DNA from: Trichosporon coremiiforme | Lineage: Eukaryota > Basidiomycota > Tremellomycetes > Trichosporonales > Trichosporonaceae | Length of the DNA: 55,846 nucleotides | Reading direction: 5' to 3' | Assembly (NCBI GenBank): GCA_039545355.1 | Contig: BCJJ01000059.1 | Location: 1-55,846, forward strand | Shown here: positions 31,465-44,312 of the stretch, in pieces | How the letters are laid out: the number at the start of each line of letters is the position of its first letter | Numbering within the stretch: the first letter of the stretch is position 1 | The notes under the pieces: generated by a model | The model's input: the letters and a program-made list of their open reading frames with translations, nothing else | Database searches by the model: none | Told to the model about the DNA's origin: nothing | Made by a program: the position numbers and the translations under genes

Positions 31465-33751
31465 ATGCTCCGCAACACTCTGAGAACGACTCGACCGGCG
31501 CGCTTCGCGCGCAGCCTCCACTTGAGGGCTGATGGCGCCGAGGGACTTTTGGGCAAGGTGAGTGGACTAGCGCGGAATGGCCGTCGTGGAGGGAGCAGAG
31601 AATGGCGAGGGCGTAGCGAGAAGTGTGAACGTGATGGTGATCAGCGAGCGGATCGGCTCGTGTGAGCGCCCCGCCGTCTCCACTCCGCTCGGTGGGCGGA
31701 CGCCGAGTTCGGCGCTAAGCTCGCCGAGTTATGGGGATGTATCTCTCTAACTTGGCTCGGTGGCCCGGAGTACTGCTCCAAGCCATCTGGCCAAGTTTCA
31801 CGTCCAAGGCTATCTTCATGCATGAGCTGGGGTGATTCCTCGCTTTCCCGACTCCACCTCTCAAGTACGCGCTGACTCCAAGAACCTCCCCCCGTTCATC
31901 ACCCCGACCAGCACCTCCGGCACCGGCATCCCGTTCAAGCTGATTGCCTCCCGCGTCTCGCACAAGCCGATGCTCGAGGCCGAGACGCCCGACGGCCCGA
32001 TCCAGCTCCCCCTCGACGTGTCAAAGGACACGCTCCCGGTCGAGTCGGACGCCTTCTTCGCCAAGCTCGGCGGCAACCCGAAGGGCGCCAAGGACGTCGT
32101 GCAGGGTCTGTGGAAGACGTGGCGCGACAACGACCTGCTCCGTATCACGGGCAAGCTGGACGTGGGTTCTGGAAAGCTGAACGACCTGCACGTCGTGGCC
32201 GACGATTTCGGCCTGTACAGGAGCAACCTGAAGGAGCTCGCCGATGCGGCCAAGGTGCACCCGCTCGAGACGCAGGCTGAGGCCGGGCGCCTGTTCTACC
32301 ACAAGTCGCGCGAGGGCGGCAACATTGCGTGTTACGGTTACGGAGCCGGAATCGCGATGAGCACGATGGACGCCCTGCTCGGTGCGGGCGGCAAGGCGGC
32401 CAACTTCCTCGACGGCGGCGGTGGCGCGACCGAGGCCAACGTCCGCGCCGCTATGGGCGTCATTACGGCCGACCCCGACGCGGACGTCATCTTCATCAAC
32501 TCCTTTGGCGGCCTGACGAAGATGGACCTCATTGCCGAGGGCATGGTCAAGTTCCTCCGCGAGCGGAGGGACGCGGGCGAGCGTCTGGTCCCCATCGTCG
32601 CGCGCCTTCGCGGTACGGGCGAGGAGAGCGCGGCCCAGATCCTGAAGGACGCGACGGACCTCAGCGGCGTCATCACGGTCATCCCGGATCTGAAGGAGGC
32701 GGCCGAGGCGGCCGTGCGCATCGCGGCGGAGGAGGCGGAGAAGAACGGCACCGAGGTGCCCAAGCCGAGTGCGGCGGAGCAGGCGCCCATCGCCGTCCGC
32801 GACACCCCCGTCACCTTCTCCCGCGACGGGCAGTATGAGCAGACTCTGGGTAATCTGAAGGTGAAGAACGGCGACCCGGTGCTCATGCTCGGTCTCGGCG
32901 GGGCGGCCAAGCTGAACGCCAAGATCGCGAGCGACTACGGCACCAACATTGTCGGCTTTGCGGCGCCGAACAAGGGGGGGCAGGAATTCATCGGCAAGCC
33001 CGTGTTCGGCTCTATGGGCGAGGCGATCAAGGAGCTCAAGCCCCGTATTGCGTCGCTCTTCGTTCCTGTGCATGCTGCTGCGGACGCCATGATCGAGGCC
33101 ATTGAGGCCGAGATCCCCCTCATCGTCGCCTATGCCGAGGGTATCCCTACGCGCGACCAGCTCCGTGTCCAGGCCGCGCTCAGGAGCCAGGGCAAGTCGC
33201 GCGTCGTCGGCGCCAACTGCCCCGGCGTCATCTTCCCGCACGAGCGCGTTAAGCTCGGCATCCAGCCCCTCCCCGTGCACAGCCCGGGAGACATCGGCAT
33301 CGTCTCCCGCTCCGGAACGATCAGCTACGACCTCGCCGCGCAGACTTCGGCTCTCGGACTCGGCCAGTCAGCCGTTTACGGACTGGGCGGCGACCCCTTC
33401 CCGTGCACGCGCACGTGGGAGGCCGTCCAGCTCATGATCGAGGACCCGAAGACAAAGGTGATCTGCATCGTGGGCGAGGTCGGCGGCCAGATGGAGGAGG
33501 AGGCGGCTCAGGTCTACGCCGAGTACGTCCGCAACCTCCCCGCTGGGCAGACGCCCAAACCGGCCGTCGGATTCGTGGCCGGCGAGGCGACGAAGAGGGG
33601 GCTCATGTACGGCCACGCGGGAGCTGTGTGGTGGGAGCCCGAGGAGCGCACGCTCGCCAAGAAGAAGTTCATGCAGAACGCTGGCATCAACATGGCTGAC
33701 ACGCTTGGTGACCTCGGCGCGCTCATTAAGCAGACCCACGCGAGGCTCTAG
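31465..33751 (+). CDS. Fused succinyl-CoA-synthetase-like protein (truncated beta plus alpha), mitochondrial
   Basis: Exons 31465-31557 and 31883-33751 encode 653 aa. The first exon is a clear mitochondrial targeting peptide (Arg-rich, RFARSLHL). The protein then starts in the middle of the beta-subunit ATP-grasp fold. It next has the beta CoA-ligase domain with GNIACYGYGAGIAMSTMD, ANFLDGGGGAT and NSFGGLTKMD, followed directly by an alpha subunit with the CoA-binding Rossmann domain, GANCPGVIFP, GIVSRSGTISYD, GLGGDPFP and YGHAGA carrying the phosphohistidine position. The glycine-rich nucleotide-binding half of ATP-grasp is absent and the 325-bp intron is too small to encode it. True succinyl-CoA synthetase has separate full-length alpha and beta chains. 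The protein may use another route of phosphorylation or an unusual acid; its function is open. Confidence 0.85.
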
Positions 33752-34008
33752 GTTTCAGGGAGTAGAAGTGTAGAATGTTAGGTCAGTAGTCATTTAGATT
33801 CATGCATCGGGATTTCAGTACAGGCATCGAGCAGTGAGCGAAAGCGAGCGGTAGCAGGATCTGAGGCGAGTTCATGATGCCGGATTCCGAGGACAGATGT
33901 AAAGCTTGATTGCCGAGACACCTTGGCGCCGGTCCTCGGCCGAAGGAGGTAGCAAGAAGTCTGCATACACAAGGGAGTCCACAACGCCTGGCCATTACTC
34001 CCCTTCCT

Positions 34009-34428
34009 CTACCACTGCCAACACCTCATCTTGATCGTGATGCGCTTATCCCCGCACTTCCTCTGCCACCAAGTGGCGTCCGCGATCTCGCACTGCCCCT
34101 GCGGTCCATTCTCGCCTTTGCCATTCTCATACAGATGATAAGTGACAGAGTTGACCTGCCACATGTCGAGCCAAGCGGACTTCTTGCGCTTCAAGAGGGC
34201 CCAGGAAAAGTTGCGCATGTCCTTGAACCCGTTCGAGGACCAGGACTCGATGCCCGTGCACTTGCCGTCGCAGTCTGAGAAGCCGTCACAGACCTGCCAC
34301 ACCGGGTCGCCCCAGGTCGTCTTGTACCCCTCAGACTTCATTACCCACGCGTCGGGCCAGCCCCAGAGCTTGGACGTCGCGGGCGTCGCGGACAGGAGAA
34401 GGAGCGCGGCGGACTTAAAGGAGACCAT
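34009..34428 (-). CDS. Small secreted Cys/Trp-rich protein, paralogue 1
   Basis: 139 aa. A signal peptide (about 1-19, LLLLSATPATS) is followed by KLWGWPD. The mature part has six cysteines grouped 3+1+1+1, the core SAWLDMW, then YHLYENG, GQCE, KCGD and the end CWQW. Function unknown; the family is known to me only from this window. The six conserved Cys suggest three disulfides in a small extracellular fold. A 5'-UTR intron at 34585-34432 is likely (GTGAGT donor, GCTAACCCCAG acceptor) with the acceptor three bases before the ATG. It converges on the CoA-ligase-like gene and is head-to-head with paralogue 2, 1.3 kb away. It could be a host- or competitor-directed effector or a wall protein; nothing in the sequence decides. 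Confidence 0.85.
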   Translation of the reverse strand: MVSFKSAALLLLSATPATSKLWGWPDAWVMKSEGYKTTWGDPVWQVCDGFSDCDGKCTGIESWSSNGFKDMRNFSWALLKRKKSAWLDMWQVNSVTYHLYENGKGENGPQGQCEIADATWWQRKCGDKRITIKMRCWQW

Positions 34429-35743
34429 GGTCTGGGGTTAGCGGCGGGCGGAGCGGGGAGTGGCCCTGGAGGCTGTCCAGGTGACGAGTGGCGAGCCCCG
34501 GCACAGGAATCCAAGCCATCGAGAAGAGGATGGCAGTGCAGATTCAGATTGCAAGATGCACACCAAACCTCGACGAAGTACTCACTGTTGTCTAACTTCG
34601 AATCAGCTTATGAACGATAGTGTTTGAGGATGATGGTGCACGTCCGAGTTCCGTTGTTGTGATGGAGGAGATCAAACGCAATGCTGCCCAGAACGCTGTT
34701 CCCGGTGCGAGGTCTGATTTGATTGGAATGAGGCCCTCGCATCGCCACGCCGGGAGGCTTATGTACCTAGTGTTGGGCGGGGTGGCGTCTGTGGATGGGT
34801 GAGAACAATAGAGAGGGGCAGCGAGTGCTGGTAGCACGAGGTGGGAGTGGCTCCGAGACTGCGGGCCCGGGAACGGTGAGACTGAGGTTGGGCCCTGGTA
34901 GTCGAAGGGGAGTGTGGTATTGTTAAACGCCGAGGTCGTCGGCGGTGAGTGCTATAAAGAGCTCGGAGGAGAGATGCTCGGGCCCCGCAGCGTTTTGCGA
35001 TGTTGACGCCACTCCGTCCAACTTCGCAGTGTTGGTTGACCTCCTAATTGGAGCAATGGGTCCTGCTGTTAACCCATCCCCGGACCCAGCCCGGGGAACA
35101 GATCTCAGCGCATGTGTGCTTGAATGCGTGGGGAGGGTCTCTGTGGATGGTATGGGTCAGCTCGGAACTGGAGATGGCGTAACCAGAGGCAGTGTGGTCA
35201 ACTTGACACACGAAACAGACAATAGAGGTCCGAAGAAGACGAGACATCAGGACTTCTACTGGCGTGCTTGGGCAGGACGAGACCCCGTGACCAAGTCAGC
35301 ATGGTAAGCCGTAGCGAAGTAATCCCCTTTGTTCTTGGCATGTGCTGGATGTCGGCCCGAATTCAGCAGGTGGCTGGACACACTTTCGAGTCGATGGGGC
35401 TCTCCACATATGCCGAGTGCTCCGTGTGAAGTTGACCCATTCCTCCAGTTGCCTCCAACCGTTGTCAAGTGTTGCTACCAGCTCCGTTCACGGCGCACGT
35501 GCATCTGTTGCAAGAACGTCTGCTGACTGTTGTTCTGTGTGCCGACGGCCGCCTTTGTTCACGTCAGTCACGGCAGAGCTCTATATATTCCCTCTGGACT
35601 CTGTCAGCCTTGGTTCGCGTTTGACATTCCAATCAAATCGATCGCCTCGGCAGCCTCTTCTTCATCGTGAGTTTCCTTCACGGGATAAGACTGACGCATC
35701 ACAGCCGCGCATACACCCACCGCGACTCTTCACCCTACACACG
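34429..35743. promoter_or_regulatory. Head-to-head promoter region of secreted paralogues 1 and 2
   Basis: A 1.3-kb stretch between two start codons. It holds the likely 5'-UTR introns of both genes (34432-34585 minus, 35667-35704 plus), a TATAAAG word at about 34952 and the TATA box of paralogue 2 at 35582. No further gene is visible. Confidence 0.6.
35582..35589 (+). promoter_or_regulatory. TATA box of secreted paralogue 2
   Basis: TATATATT lies 162 bp before the start codon at 35744 and 85 bp before the probable 5'-UTR intron donor. Confidence 0.55.
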
Positions 35744-36232
35744 ATGCTCCTTCCCTCACTCCTATCGCCGATACTGCTTTTAGCGAGTCTCTCGGACGCG
35801 AAGCTGTGGGGCTGGGACGACCAGTTCACGATCGTCGCGCGCAAGATGGTCAATGAGGACTACATGCCCTGGTACTGGATGGGCGCGTCCTGCCACGGCT
35901 GGGGCAACTGGTGCGAGCACAAAGAGTGCAAACGGCTGCAGAACATGAACGTCGACCTCGGGGGCGTCAACCGCAAGGCGAAGAACTGGTACGCCCAGGC
36001 GCTACAGGACGTCAACTACGACTGGGCGCACATCGAGCGTGAGGGCGGGGCGTGGATCGACCTCTGGCGCCGCGGAGATGGCCGCTTCGATATGTTCGAG
36101 AACAACAGGTGGGACCCCCTCCCGCACGGGTTCTGCGAGCCCATCATGGACCCGGGAGGGAGTGGGAAGCCCATGCGTGTGGATTGCAATAAACAGGAGA
36201 CCGTCGTCGCGCTCGCTTGCTACCAGTACTAG
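35744..36232 (+). CDS. Small secreted Cys/Trp-rich protein, paralogue 2 (divergent)
   Basis: 162 aa from ATG 35744; the frame is open further upstream, but the signal peptide (LLPSLLSPILLLASLSDA) and the match to the paralogues fix this start. The mature part begins KLWGWDD and keeps the six cysteines (SCHGWGNWCEHKEC, GFCE, VDCNK, ACYQY) and GAWIDLW. It is the most divergent copy: the end is CYQY instead of CWQW, and two inserts lengthen it. A 38-bp 5'-UTR intron at 35667-35704 is likely (GTGAGT donor, AGACTGACGCATCACAG acceptor). Function unknown. It is followed by the beta-galactosidase gene in the same direction with 418 bp between. Confidence 0.82.
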   Translation: MLLPSLLSPILLLASLSDAKLWGWDDQFTIVARKMVNEDYMPWYWMGASCHGWGNWCEHKECKRLQNMNVDLGGVNRKAKNWYAQALQDVNYDWAHIEREGGAWIDLWRRGDGRFDMFENNRWDPLPHGFCEPIMDPGGSGKPMRVDCNKQETVVALACYQY

Positions 36233-36650
36233 ATAGACAGCGCTGGTCGCTGGCAGATGCATCAGTCAATGACGCACGTGGCTTCCGCCAGACGCTAACG
36301 CGCTAACGTGAAGCAGTGTCAATCGACATCGATGTGAGCGTGGGGAATGTCGACCGAGAGTCAGCACAATGCACCATCCCATCAGCAGGTGAGGTCAGAA
36401 AACAACGTCAGTGTGATGCACACGGATACTCACTCATGGCATATCGGCCCATTGCGGATGTCGATGCACAAAGATGGACTGGGTAAAAGCAACATTGGAT
36501 CGGACGACGCCGAGGATGTAACGCCACTCACGGGGGCGGTGATGATGTCACATGGCTGCGGGGGCGCGTCGTCGTCGTTACCGCCCGCCGAAATCTGGAT
36601 CAGGCAAGCAGTCCCATCTTCCCAACCTCTCATCCACCAGCAACGCGACG
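36233..36650. promoter_or_regulatory. Promoter region of the beta-galactosidase gene
   Basis: A 418-bp stretch with the 3' flank of paralogue 2 and the leader of the next gene. No TATA box or other gene is clear. Confidence 0.5.
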
Positions 36651-39672
<3,022 letters not shown>

Positions 39673-40593
39673 GCGTTAGGCGTTGTTATAGATTAGAACA
39701 ATGGAAGTGTAATGCAGTTGTGTTGACTATGGCGATCGACGCTAAGGGTCCGGTATCGACTCTCTTTCGAGGGCAGCCGAAGTGAGGCTCGCAATCTCCG
39801 TCGCCCGGAGACGACGTTCACCACGAGTCGCATTGGCAGCTGATGCAACGTATGGAGCCTGACACATGAGTTGTGCACGACACTTACCGGATGCTCGGGG
39901 TGAGCGTCATCCTATCGTGCAGCGCTGAAGCTTCGGGTCGTGCGGTGTGACGGAGTAATCACTTTCGGGGTGCTCACCTTCGGGTTGCTCATCGGCTAGA
40001 GACATCGCAACGGAGCACCGCACCTCGTGGTCCCATGACGAGTGACATTCCGCGCCAAGCGCACCGAGACGTACATCCAAGCCAACCAGAAGAGTCCCAT
40101 GGAGGACCGGTGCTCCGTAGCTCTTCCCGCTCAGGCTAGCTCACGCCGGCTTGGCATAGAGTTTGCCCCGGTCCGTGACGCCGAACCCCCCTCAAACTGT
40201 GTACAAGTGAGGCTCAAACGCAAACGACGAAACCCCGGAGTTTCCGCCCAGCAACGCTCCCGCTGACACCTGATTGGCATAGGCAGACATGCATACTCCG
40301 TTCAGACTGCTAGCGTGAACTGAAGGGTGTTGTACGTCTCCTTCCGCATGCTCTGCATGCGGAGGTGACGCACGCCTGATGATCGGCGGTGGCAGGTCCC
40401 GCCGGCTGTACCTGACGTGCAACGCGCCTGATTTCCGTGATTTTCGAGGTGTTTTCGGCATAGCTCTCTTCGGCACTGGCCCCCCTCCTACGATTTGACG
40501 ATGGGCAACCTTGTGGCTGGGATGCACATGGGCGTCGTCAAGTGTCTGCATACGGTACTTTCGCACTCCTACGGGTCTCTGGTATCACAGCGC
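39673..40593. other. Intergenic between convergent beta-galactosidase and secreted paralogue 3
   Basis: A 0.9-kb stretch with two 3' flanks. Besides a short hairpin at 40344-40362 and several TTCGGG/GCTC words near 39890-40000, nothing is visible. Confidence 0.55.
40344..40362. repeat. Short perfect inverted repeat CCGCATGC-TCT-GCATGCGG
   Basis: Eight paired bases around a three-base loop, in the shared 3' region of two convergent genes. It could be an RNA hairpin or a CCG/CGG protein site. Confidence 0.5.
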
Positions 40594-41019
40594 TCACCAC
40601 TGCCAGCAATTGAGGAACACCATGACATGGTGATCTCCACAGTTCTGTGTGTCGCGGTGGAAGTCGACAAGCTGGCATTGGCCGTGAACGGTCCCGTCCT
40701 TGTTGGTTTCGTACATATTGAACGTGTCTGACTTTCCCTGGCGCCAGAAGTCCACCCATGCCGAGCCGTCCTTCTGGAGATGGGCCCACGTCCAAGTCTC
40801 CGGCATCATGAGGGGGACCTGGCCGCCAGCGGAGGTGATTTTAAAATCCTGCACTTGGACGCAGTCTCCGCACCACGAACCCCAGCCTGGACAGACGAAG
40901 AGGTTGGCATCTTGAGGAGTTTCCGCACGGAAAGTGACTGTGAAGGAGTCGGGCCAGCCCCAGAGCTTGGCGGTAGCTGAGGCAGGAATGAGCGAGAGAA
41001 CCAAAGGGAGCAGCAGCAT
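40594..41019 (-). CDS. Small secreted Cys/Trp-rich protein, paralogue 3
   Basis: 141 aa. A signal peptide (LLLPLVLSLIPASATA) is followed by KLWGWPDSF. Six cysteines are in the family pattern: CPGWGSWCGDC, GQCQ, NCGD and the final CWQW. The centre reads GSAWVDFW and then NMYETNKDGTVHGQC, nearly the same as in paralogue 5. A 47-bp 5'-UTR intron (41077-41031; GTACGT donor, GCTAACAGAACCTACAG acceptor) ends 11 bases before the ATG. A TATA box lies at about 41129-41133. It is tandem with the pseudogene copy behind it. Function unknown; secretion and disulfide bonding are inferred. Confidence 0.87.
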   Translation of the reverse strand: MLLLPLVLSLIPASATAKLWGWPDSFTVTFRAETPQDANLFVCPGWGSWCGDCVQVQDFKITSAGGQVPLMMPETWTWAHLQKDGSAWVDFWRQGKSDTFNMYETNKDGTVHGQCQLVDFHRDTQNCGDHHVMVFLNCWQW

Positions 41020-41359
41020 GCCGGATATGCCTGTAGGTTCTGTTAGCTGGTGATCGAGTCTACAGGAAGGAACGTACTGTTTGCAAGAAGAGATGGAAAG
41101 ATGAGGAAGAGAACCTCCTACATCAGCGTTATATGCCCTTCAGACTGATGCGCCCTCCTCTGCCGAATCCCATCCTGGGCGTCTTGAGCTCCAGTGTATT
41201 AGAGTTTCGAAGGGGACAGATGCCACGGGGTACTCGCGACAAGCTAAAACAGGATAGAGTTTCGGAAGGAAAGACAGTGAGCGGTGGCAGAGCGTCATTG
41301 GAAGGCAAACTAAGTCGCTCTTGACCTGGCTGCAGCACACCCGGGTCCGCCAAACTGGC
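41020..41359. promoter_or_regulatory. Promoter region of secreted paralogue 3
   Basis: This 340-bp region holds the 5'-UTR intron (41031-41077) and a TATAA on the minus strand at 41133-41129. No other feature is seen. Confidence 0.5.
41129..41133 (-). promoter_or_regulatory. TATA-like box of secreted paralogue 3
   Basis: CATATAACG on the minus strand, about 110 bp before the start codon and 52 bp before the probable 5'-UTR intron donor. Confidence 0.4.
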
Positions 41360-41805
41360 TCATGCATGAGTCAGGTACTGGATTCTGCAGTCTGTGACAA
41401 CTATCGGGAGGTTCGTTGACCACTGCCAGCAGTGCATGGTGGGAGTGTACAGAACGCCAGTCTTGCACCAAGTCGGGGTGGCGTGGTGCAACTGGCACTG
41501 GCCCTGCTGCTGCTGAGGTGCTTCTTGCTCCCACATGTCAAAGTTACCGCGGGGTAACTATTGCCAGAGATCCACCCAAGCAGAGTCGCCCTTGCGCAGA
41601 TAAATAGACATATGCCAGTGCTCGGGTAGGTCGCTTGGGTGGTAAAGAATGTTTCAAGTCTCTGGCATGTGTCCATGTTGTACCAATCACCCCATCCGGA
41701 GCAGATCATCCACTCGGGTTGCTCGTACCATGAACCGGCTACCCAGTCGTTGGGCCATCCGTTGAGCTTTGCTCTGGCGTAGGCGATGCGGCCACTTTTG
41801 AGCAT
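41360..41805 (-). pseudogene. Pseudogene of the secreted Cys/Trp-rich family (copy 4)
   Basis: On the minus strand KLNGWPNDW, CSGWGDW and CQRLE match the family in one frame. After about 41640 the match moves to another frame (from CCC at 41626: PEHWHM, then GDSAWVDLW), so there is a frameshift between. An in-frame TAG lies at 41560-41558. The match then resumes in that frame with NFDMWEQ, GQCQL and MHCWQW. The family stop codon after CWQW is TCA here (41419-41417), and the next stop is TGA at 41362-41360. The N-terminus lacks a hydrophobic signal peptide, and LWGW has become LNGW. The damage is therefore a frameshift, an internal stop, a lost stop and a decayed leader. A TATAAAA remains on the minus strand at 42042-42036. 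Confidence 0.85.
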
Positions 41806-43108
41806 AACGGCGTTTGTAACGAAGACTATGTTGTGAAGCTGGTTGGTGCTGCTTGTATGCCATCTTCATGATGACTCATGATCCGCAGGTAAAGGTCAGT
41901 TCATGCAGAGCTTTCTGTACTTAGCCTTCGGAGCCGTCTATGTATTCATCGCGGTCTCCGACGGCTGCAAAAGTTGGTTTCTCTTGAGGAAAGGTGAACG
42001 GTGACAGCAAGGTGTCCCAGATGTGCACGGGGAGTTTTTATAAAGCAGGTCATTCATTTGACTGTATTATTGAGGGCATCGATCTGCGAGTTCTTAACCA
42101 TACCAGGTTCATGATAGCGCATGCAGAGAGCGGGGCTGTGCGTAAGGAGCGCTGGGACTGGTGAGTTAGGCGGAGAAGGGATGCAAAATCGTTGAAAATC
42201 GCCCGCTGACTCTGAAACATGGCCGGAGTTGCGTTATCGAGCGGGCGTTATCGTTATCGGGTGACTAGGCGTGCAGAACCTGTCGCGTGGTATTCGGCGC
42301 AATGTCAGCGTGCAGCTGGCGTTGCAAGCACAGTCACGAGGTCATGAAACGAGCAGCCCCGCGAAGCCCGCGAGGAACGGCTCTGCCAGATTCTTGCGGG
42401 GTTCAAGACCTGAAATCCTGTCTGATCCCTTGCTCTGCGTCCCCGAAAGCGTCCGTCGGTGCTGCCTCTAAGCGCGCACAATGTGGGCGTAACGTGCGTT
42501 GCGACCCAAACGAAAGTCGACTTCCGAACCCCACCATACACCGAGCCGACGACCCGAGGGCACGGTTACGCCTCTTGTTACGCATCCTTTCCTCCTAGCT
42601 CCTCGCTCGCTGTTGAGAGCTAGGACAACCCGCTAGCCCACCGGCCCACCTCGCAAGGTACAGAGGCACAGCCATGGGAGCGGAGATATGAGGAGCCGCT
42701 CCCTCTTACGCCAGCGACGAGCAGCTAGAGAGCAACTCGGACCACCCCGTGGCGATTAGCTCTCCCCGTTTGGGGCTCCGGGTGATTGGGTTCATGGTCG
42801 TCAGCCTCAGCGACAAGGACGAAACATGCCACGCGAGCGACGCTCTGCGTCGAGCGTTCTAAAACCCTCCACTGCAGCGTAGTCTTTCTGAGAGCGAGTG
42901 CGATGAAACGTCGGAATCTGCCAGCCTGCCTACTGCCGCCGGCCAAGTGAGATGCCGAGTGGCGATGGAGGGACATGGGGAGCACCGGGGATGACCCGCC
43001 TCGCGACGGTCCCGTCTGCTTCGTCCATCAAGTCGAGAGTTACGTCCACTCACTCCCTCAGAATGTCACCTACTCCTCCTGACGAGTGGTCCCTAGTGCC
43101 CAGAGCGC

Positions 43109-43131
43109 CGACCTAACGCTGACCTAACGCT
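43109..43131. repeat. Tandem duplication of GACCTAACGCT
   Basis: Two adjacent perfect 11-bp copies, flanked by GCGCC on the left and GGCGCC on the right. Confidence 0.7.
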
Positions 43132-43621
43132 GTAGGCGCCTGACTGACCTCATCCCTAACACTCTCTCCGGCACGAAAGGGCCACGGAATGCTCTGCAGC
43201 GACGTCAGATGATGAGCCGCTGGCTAGTACGCACTCGCGTACACCCCATCGCTGATCGTCATGGGCGTCGTGTCATGGGTGCCTTGATTCTCAAGTCCTG
43301 TTGTCCTTCAGCTAGTCCTTGGGCCTGTCCTTGGACTCTTGGGAGGTTGCGGAAAGCTTGAAGCGGGCCAGGTCGAGGGTGACATCTTGGTGGGTCCATG
43401 ACATCGGGAAGTCGTGAGAACGCTGGGAAGAGGATGAGGGGAAGAACAATGTCAAAGGCAGGAGAGAGGAAGGAACCCATGACCGAGGGAGGTGAAGGCT
43501 GTGAAGGAGAGGAAGCGAAGGCAACAGGATCGAGCGAGCAAGAGCCAAGGACGGGCAGCTCTAGGAAGCGTCCTGCGGGGGTGAAGGAAGAAGGGGAGAG
43601 AGGACGAGTGGTGGGGACGAG

Positions 43622-43628
43622 TATAAAA
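43622..43628 (+). promoter_or_regulatory. TATA box of secreted paralogue 5
   Basis: TATAAAA, 162 bp before the start codon at 43784 and 72 bp before the probable 5'-UTR intron donor; the spacing is nearly the same as in paralogue 2. Confidence 0.6.
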
Positions 43629-43783
43629 GCAAGGTCGTGGACGAAGTCGTGGAGACTCAAAGTAAACGCAACAGTTGTCTCCTTTCAGAACTTGTGAGTG
43701 GTGGGTCGGAGTTGTGGCGGCTCCGGACCCAACTCCAAACTATCAAGGCAAGTGATCGTGGCTGACGAGGCAGCGCAATTACC

Positions 43784-44224
43784 ATGCAGTTCCCGAGATC
43801 AGCCCTCCTCATCTTGGCCGGATGGTTTGCCTTGCTCTCTCCCACAGCCCACGCATGGTTGTGGGGCTGGCCGGGAGAGTGGACTGTGTCCTTCTTCGAA
43901 GGCGGCTGGATCGCTTGTGACGGCCGTGGTGAGAACGTCTGTCCCAGTTCGAGTGGTTGGGACAAGTGCCGTCGTCTGCAGGACTTCCGCGGCGACAAGA
44001 GCAACTCGTTCTGGTGGGTAGACAAGCCCGACTGGGGCATGATGCGCAAGGAAAACTCGGCCTGGATCGACATGTGGAAGCAAAGCGATATGAGATATAA
44101 CCTGTACGAAACCAACAAAGACGGGCACGTGCACGGGATGTGTGAGCTCGTGGGCAAGCCCGCGTGGTGCCCAGACGGCGACAAGCACATGCCCCTGACT
44201 GCCATGCACTGCTGGCAGTGGTGA
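43784..44224 (+). CDS. Small secreted Cys/Trp-rich protein, paralogue 5
   Basis: 146 aa. A signal peptide (about 1-24, ALLILAGWFALLSPTAHA) is followed by WLWGWPGEW. Six cysteines: one in IACDG, then VCPSS and DKCRRLQDF, GMCE, AWCPD and the terminal CWQW. The centre reads NSAWIDMW and NLYETNKDGHVHGMC. A 5'-UTR intron at 43694-43773 (80 bp; GTGAGT donor, GGCTGACGAGGCAG acceptor) ends ten bases before the ATG. The stop codon is 88 bp from the stop of the convergent membrane-protein gene, so 3' UTRs probably overlap. Function unknown; the closest copy here is paralogue 3. Confidence 0.87.
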   Translation: MQFPRSALLILAGWFALLSPTAHAWLWGWPGEWTVSFFEGGWIACDGRGENVCPSSSGWDKCRRLQDFRGDKSNSFWWVDKPDWGMMRKENSAWIDMWKQSDMRYNLYETNKDGHVHGMCELVGKPAWCPDGDKHMPLTAMHCWQW

Positions 44225-44312
44225 TCAGGTTTTCATACCGGTAGTCTGCCAAGGCAGCCGCGCAATGCAAGGTCAATTCATAGTTCATGTTATCTACAAC
44301 AGATGCAAAAGG

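Larger units (their letters stand above)
41806..43783. other. Gene-free stretch before secreted paralogue 5
   Basis: About 2 kb without a credible coding frame. It includes the former promoter of the pseudogene (TATAAAA at about 42040), GCGTTATCG words near 42230-42260, a tandem duplication of GACCTAACGCT at 43109-43131, and the promoter of paralogue 5 (TATAAAA at 43622, 5'-UTR intron at 43694-43773). A GGTTCAAGACC word near 42398 resembles a tRNA B box, but no cloverleaf fits. Confidence 0.55.

Noticed and set aside
31558..31882. Missing ATP-grasp half hidden in the intron of the CoA-ligase-like gene
   Set aside because: The interval is too short for about 130 residues, has stops in the relevant frame and shows none of the expected motifs.
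32021..33280. 419-codon minus-strand frame opposite the CoA-ligase-like gene
   Set aside because: Antisense shadow of a highly biased coding strand.
42360..42440. tRNA-like B box (GGTTCAAGACC)
   Set aside because: No matching A box, acceptor stem or anticodon arm could be placed around it.
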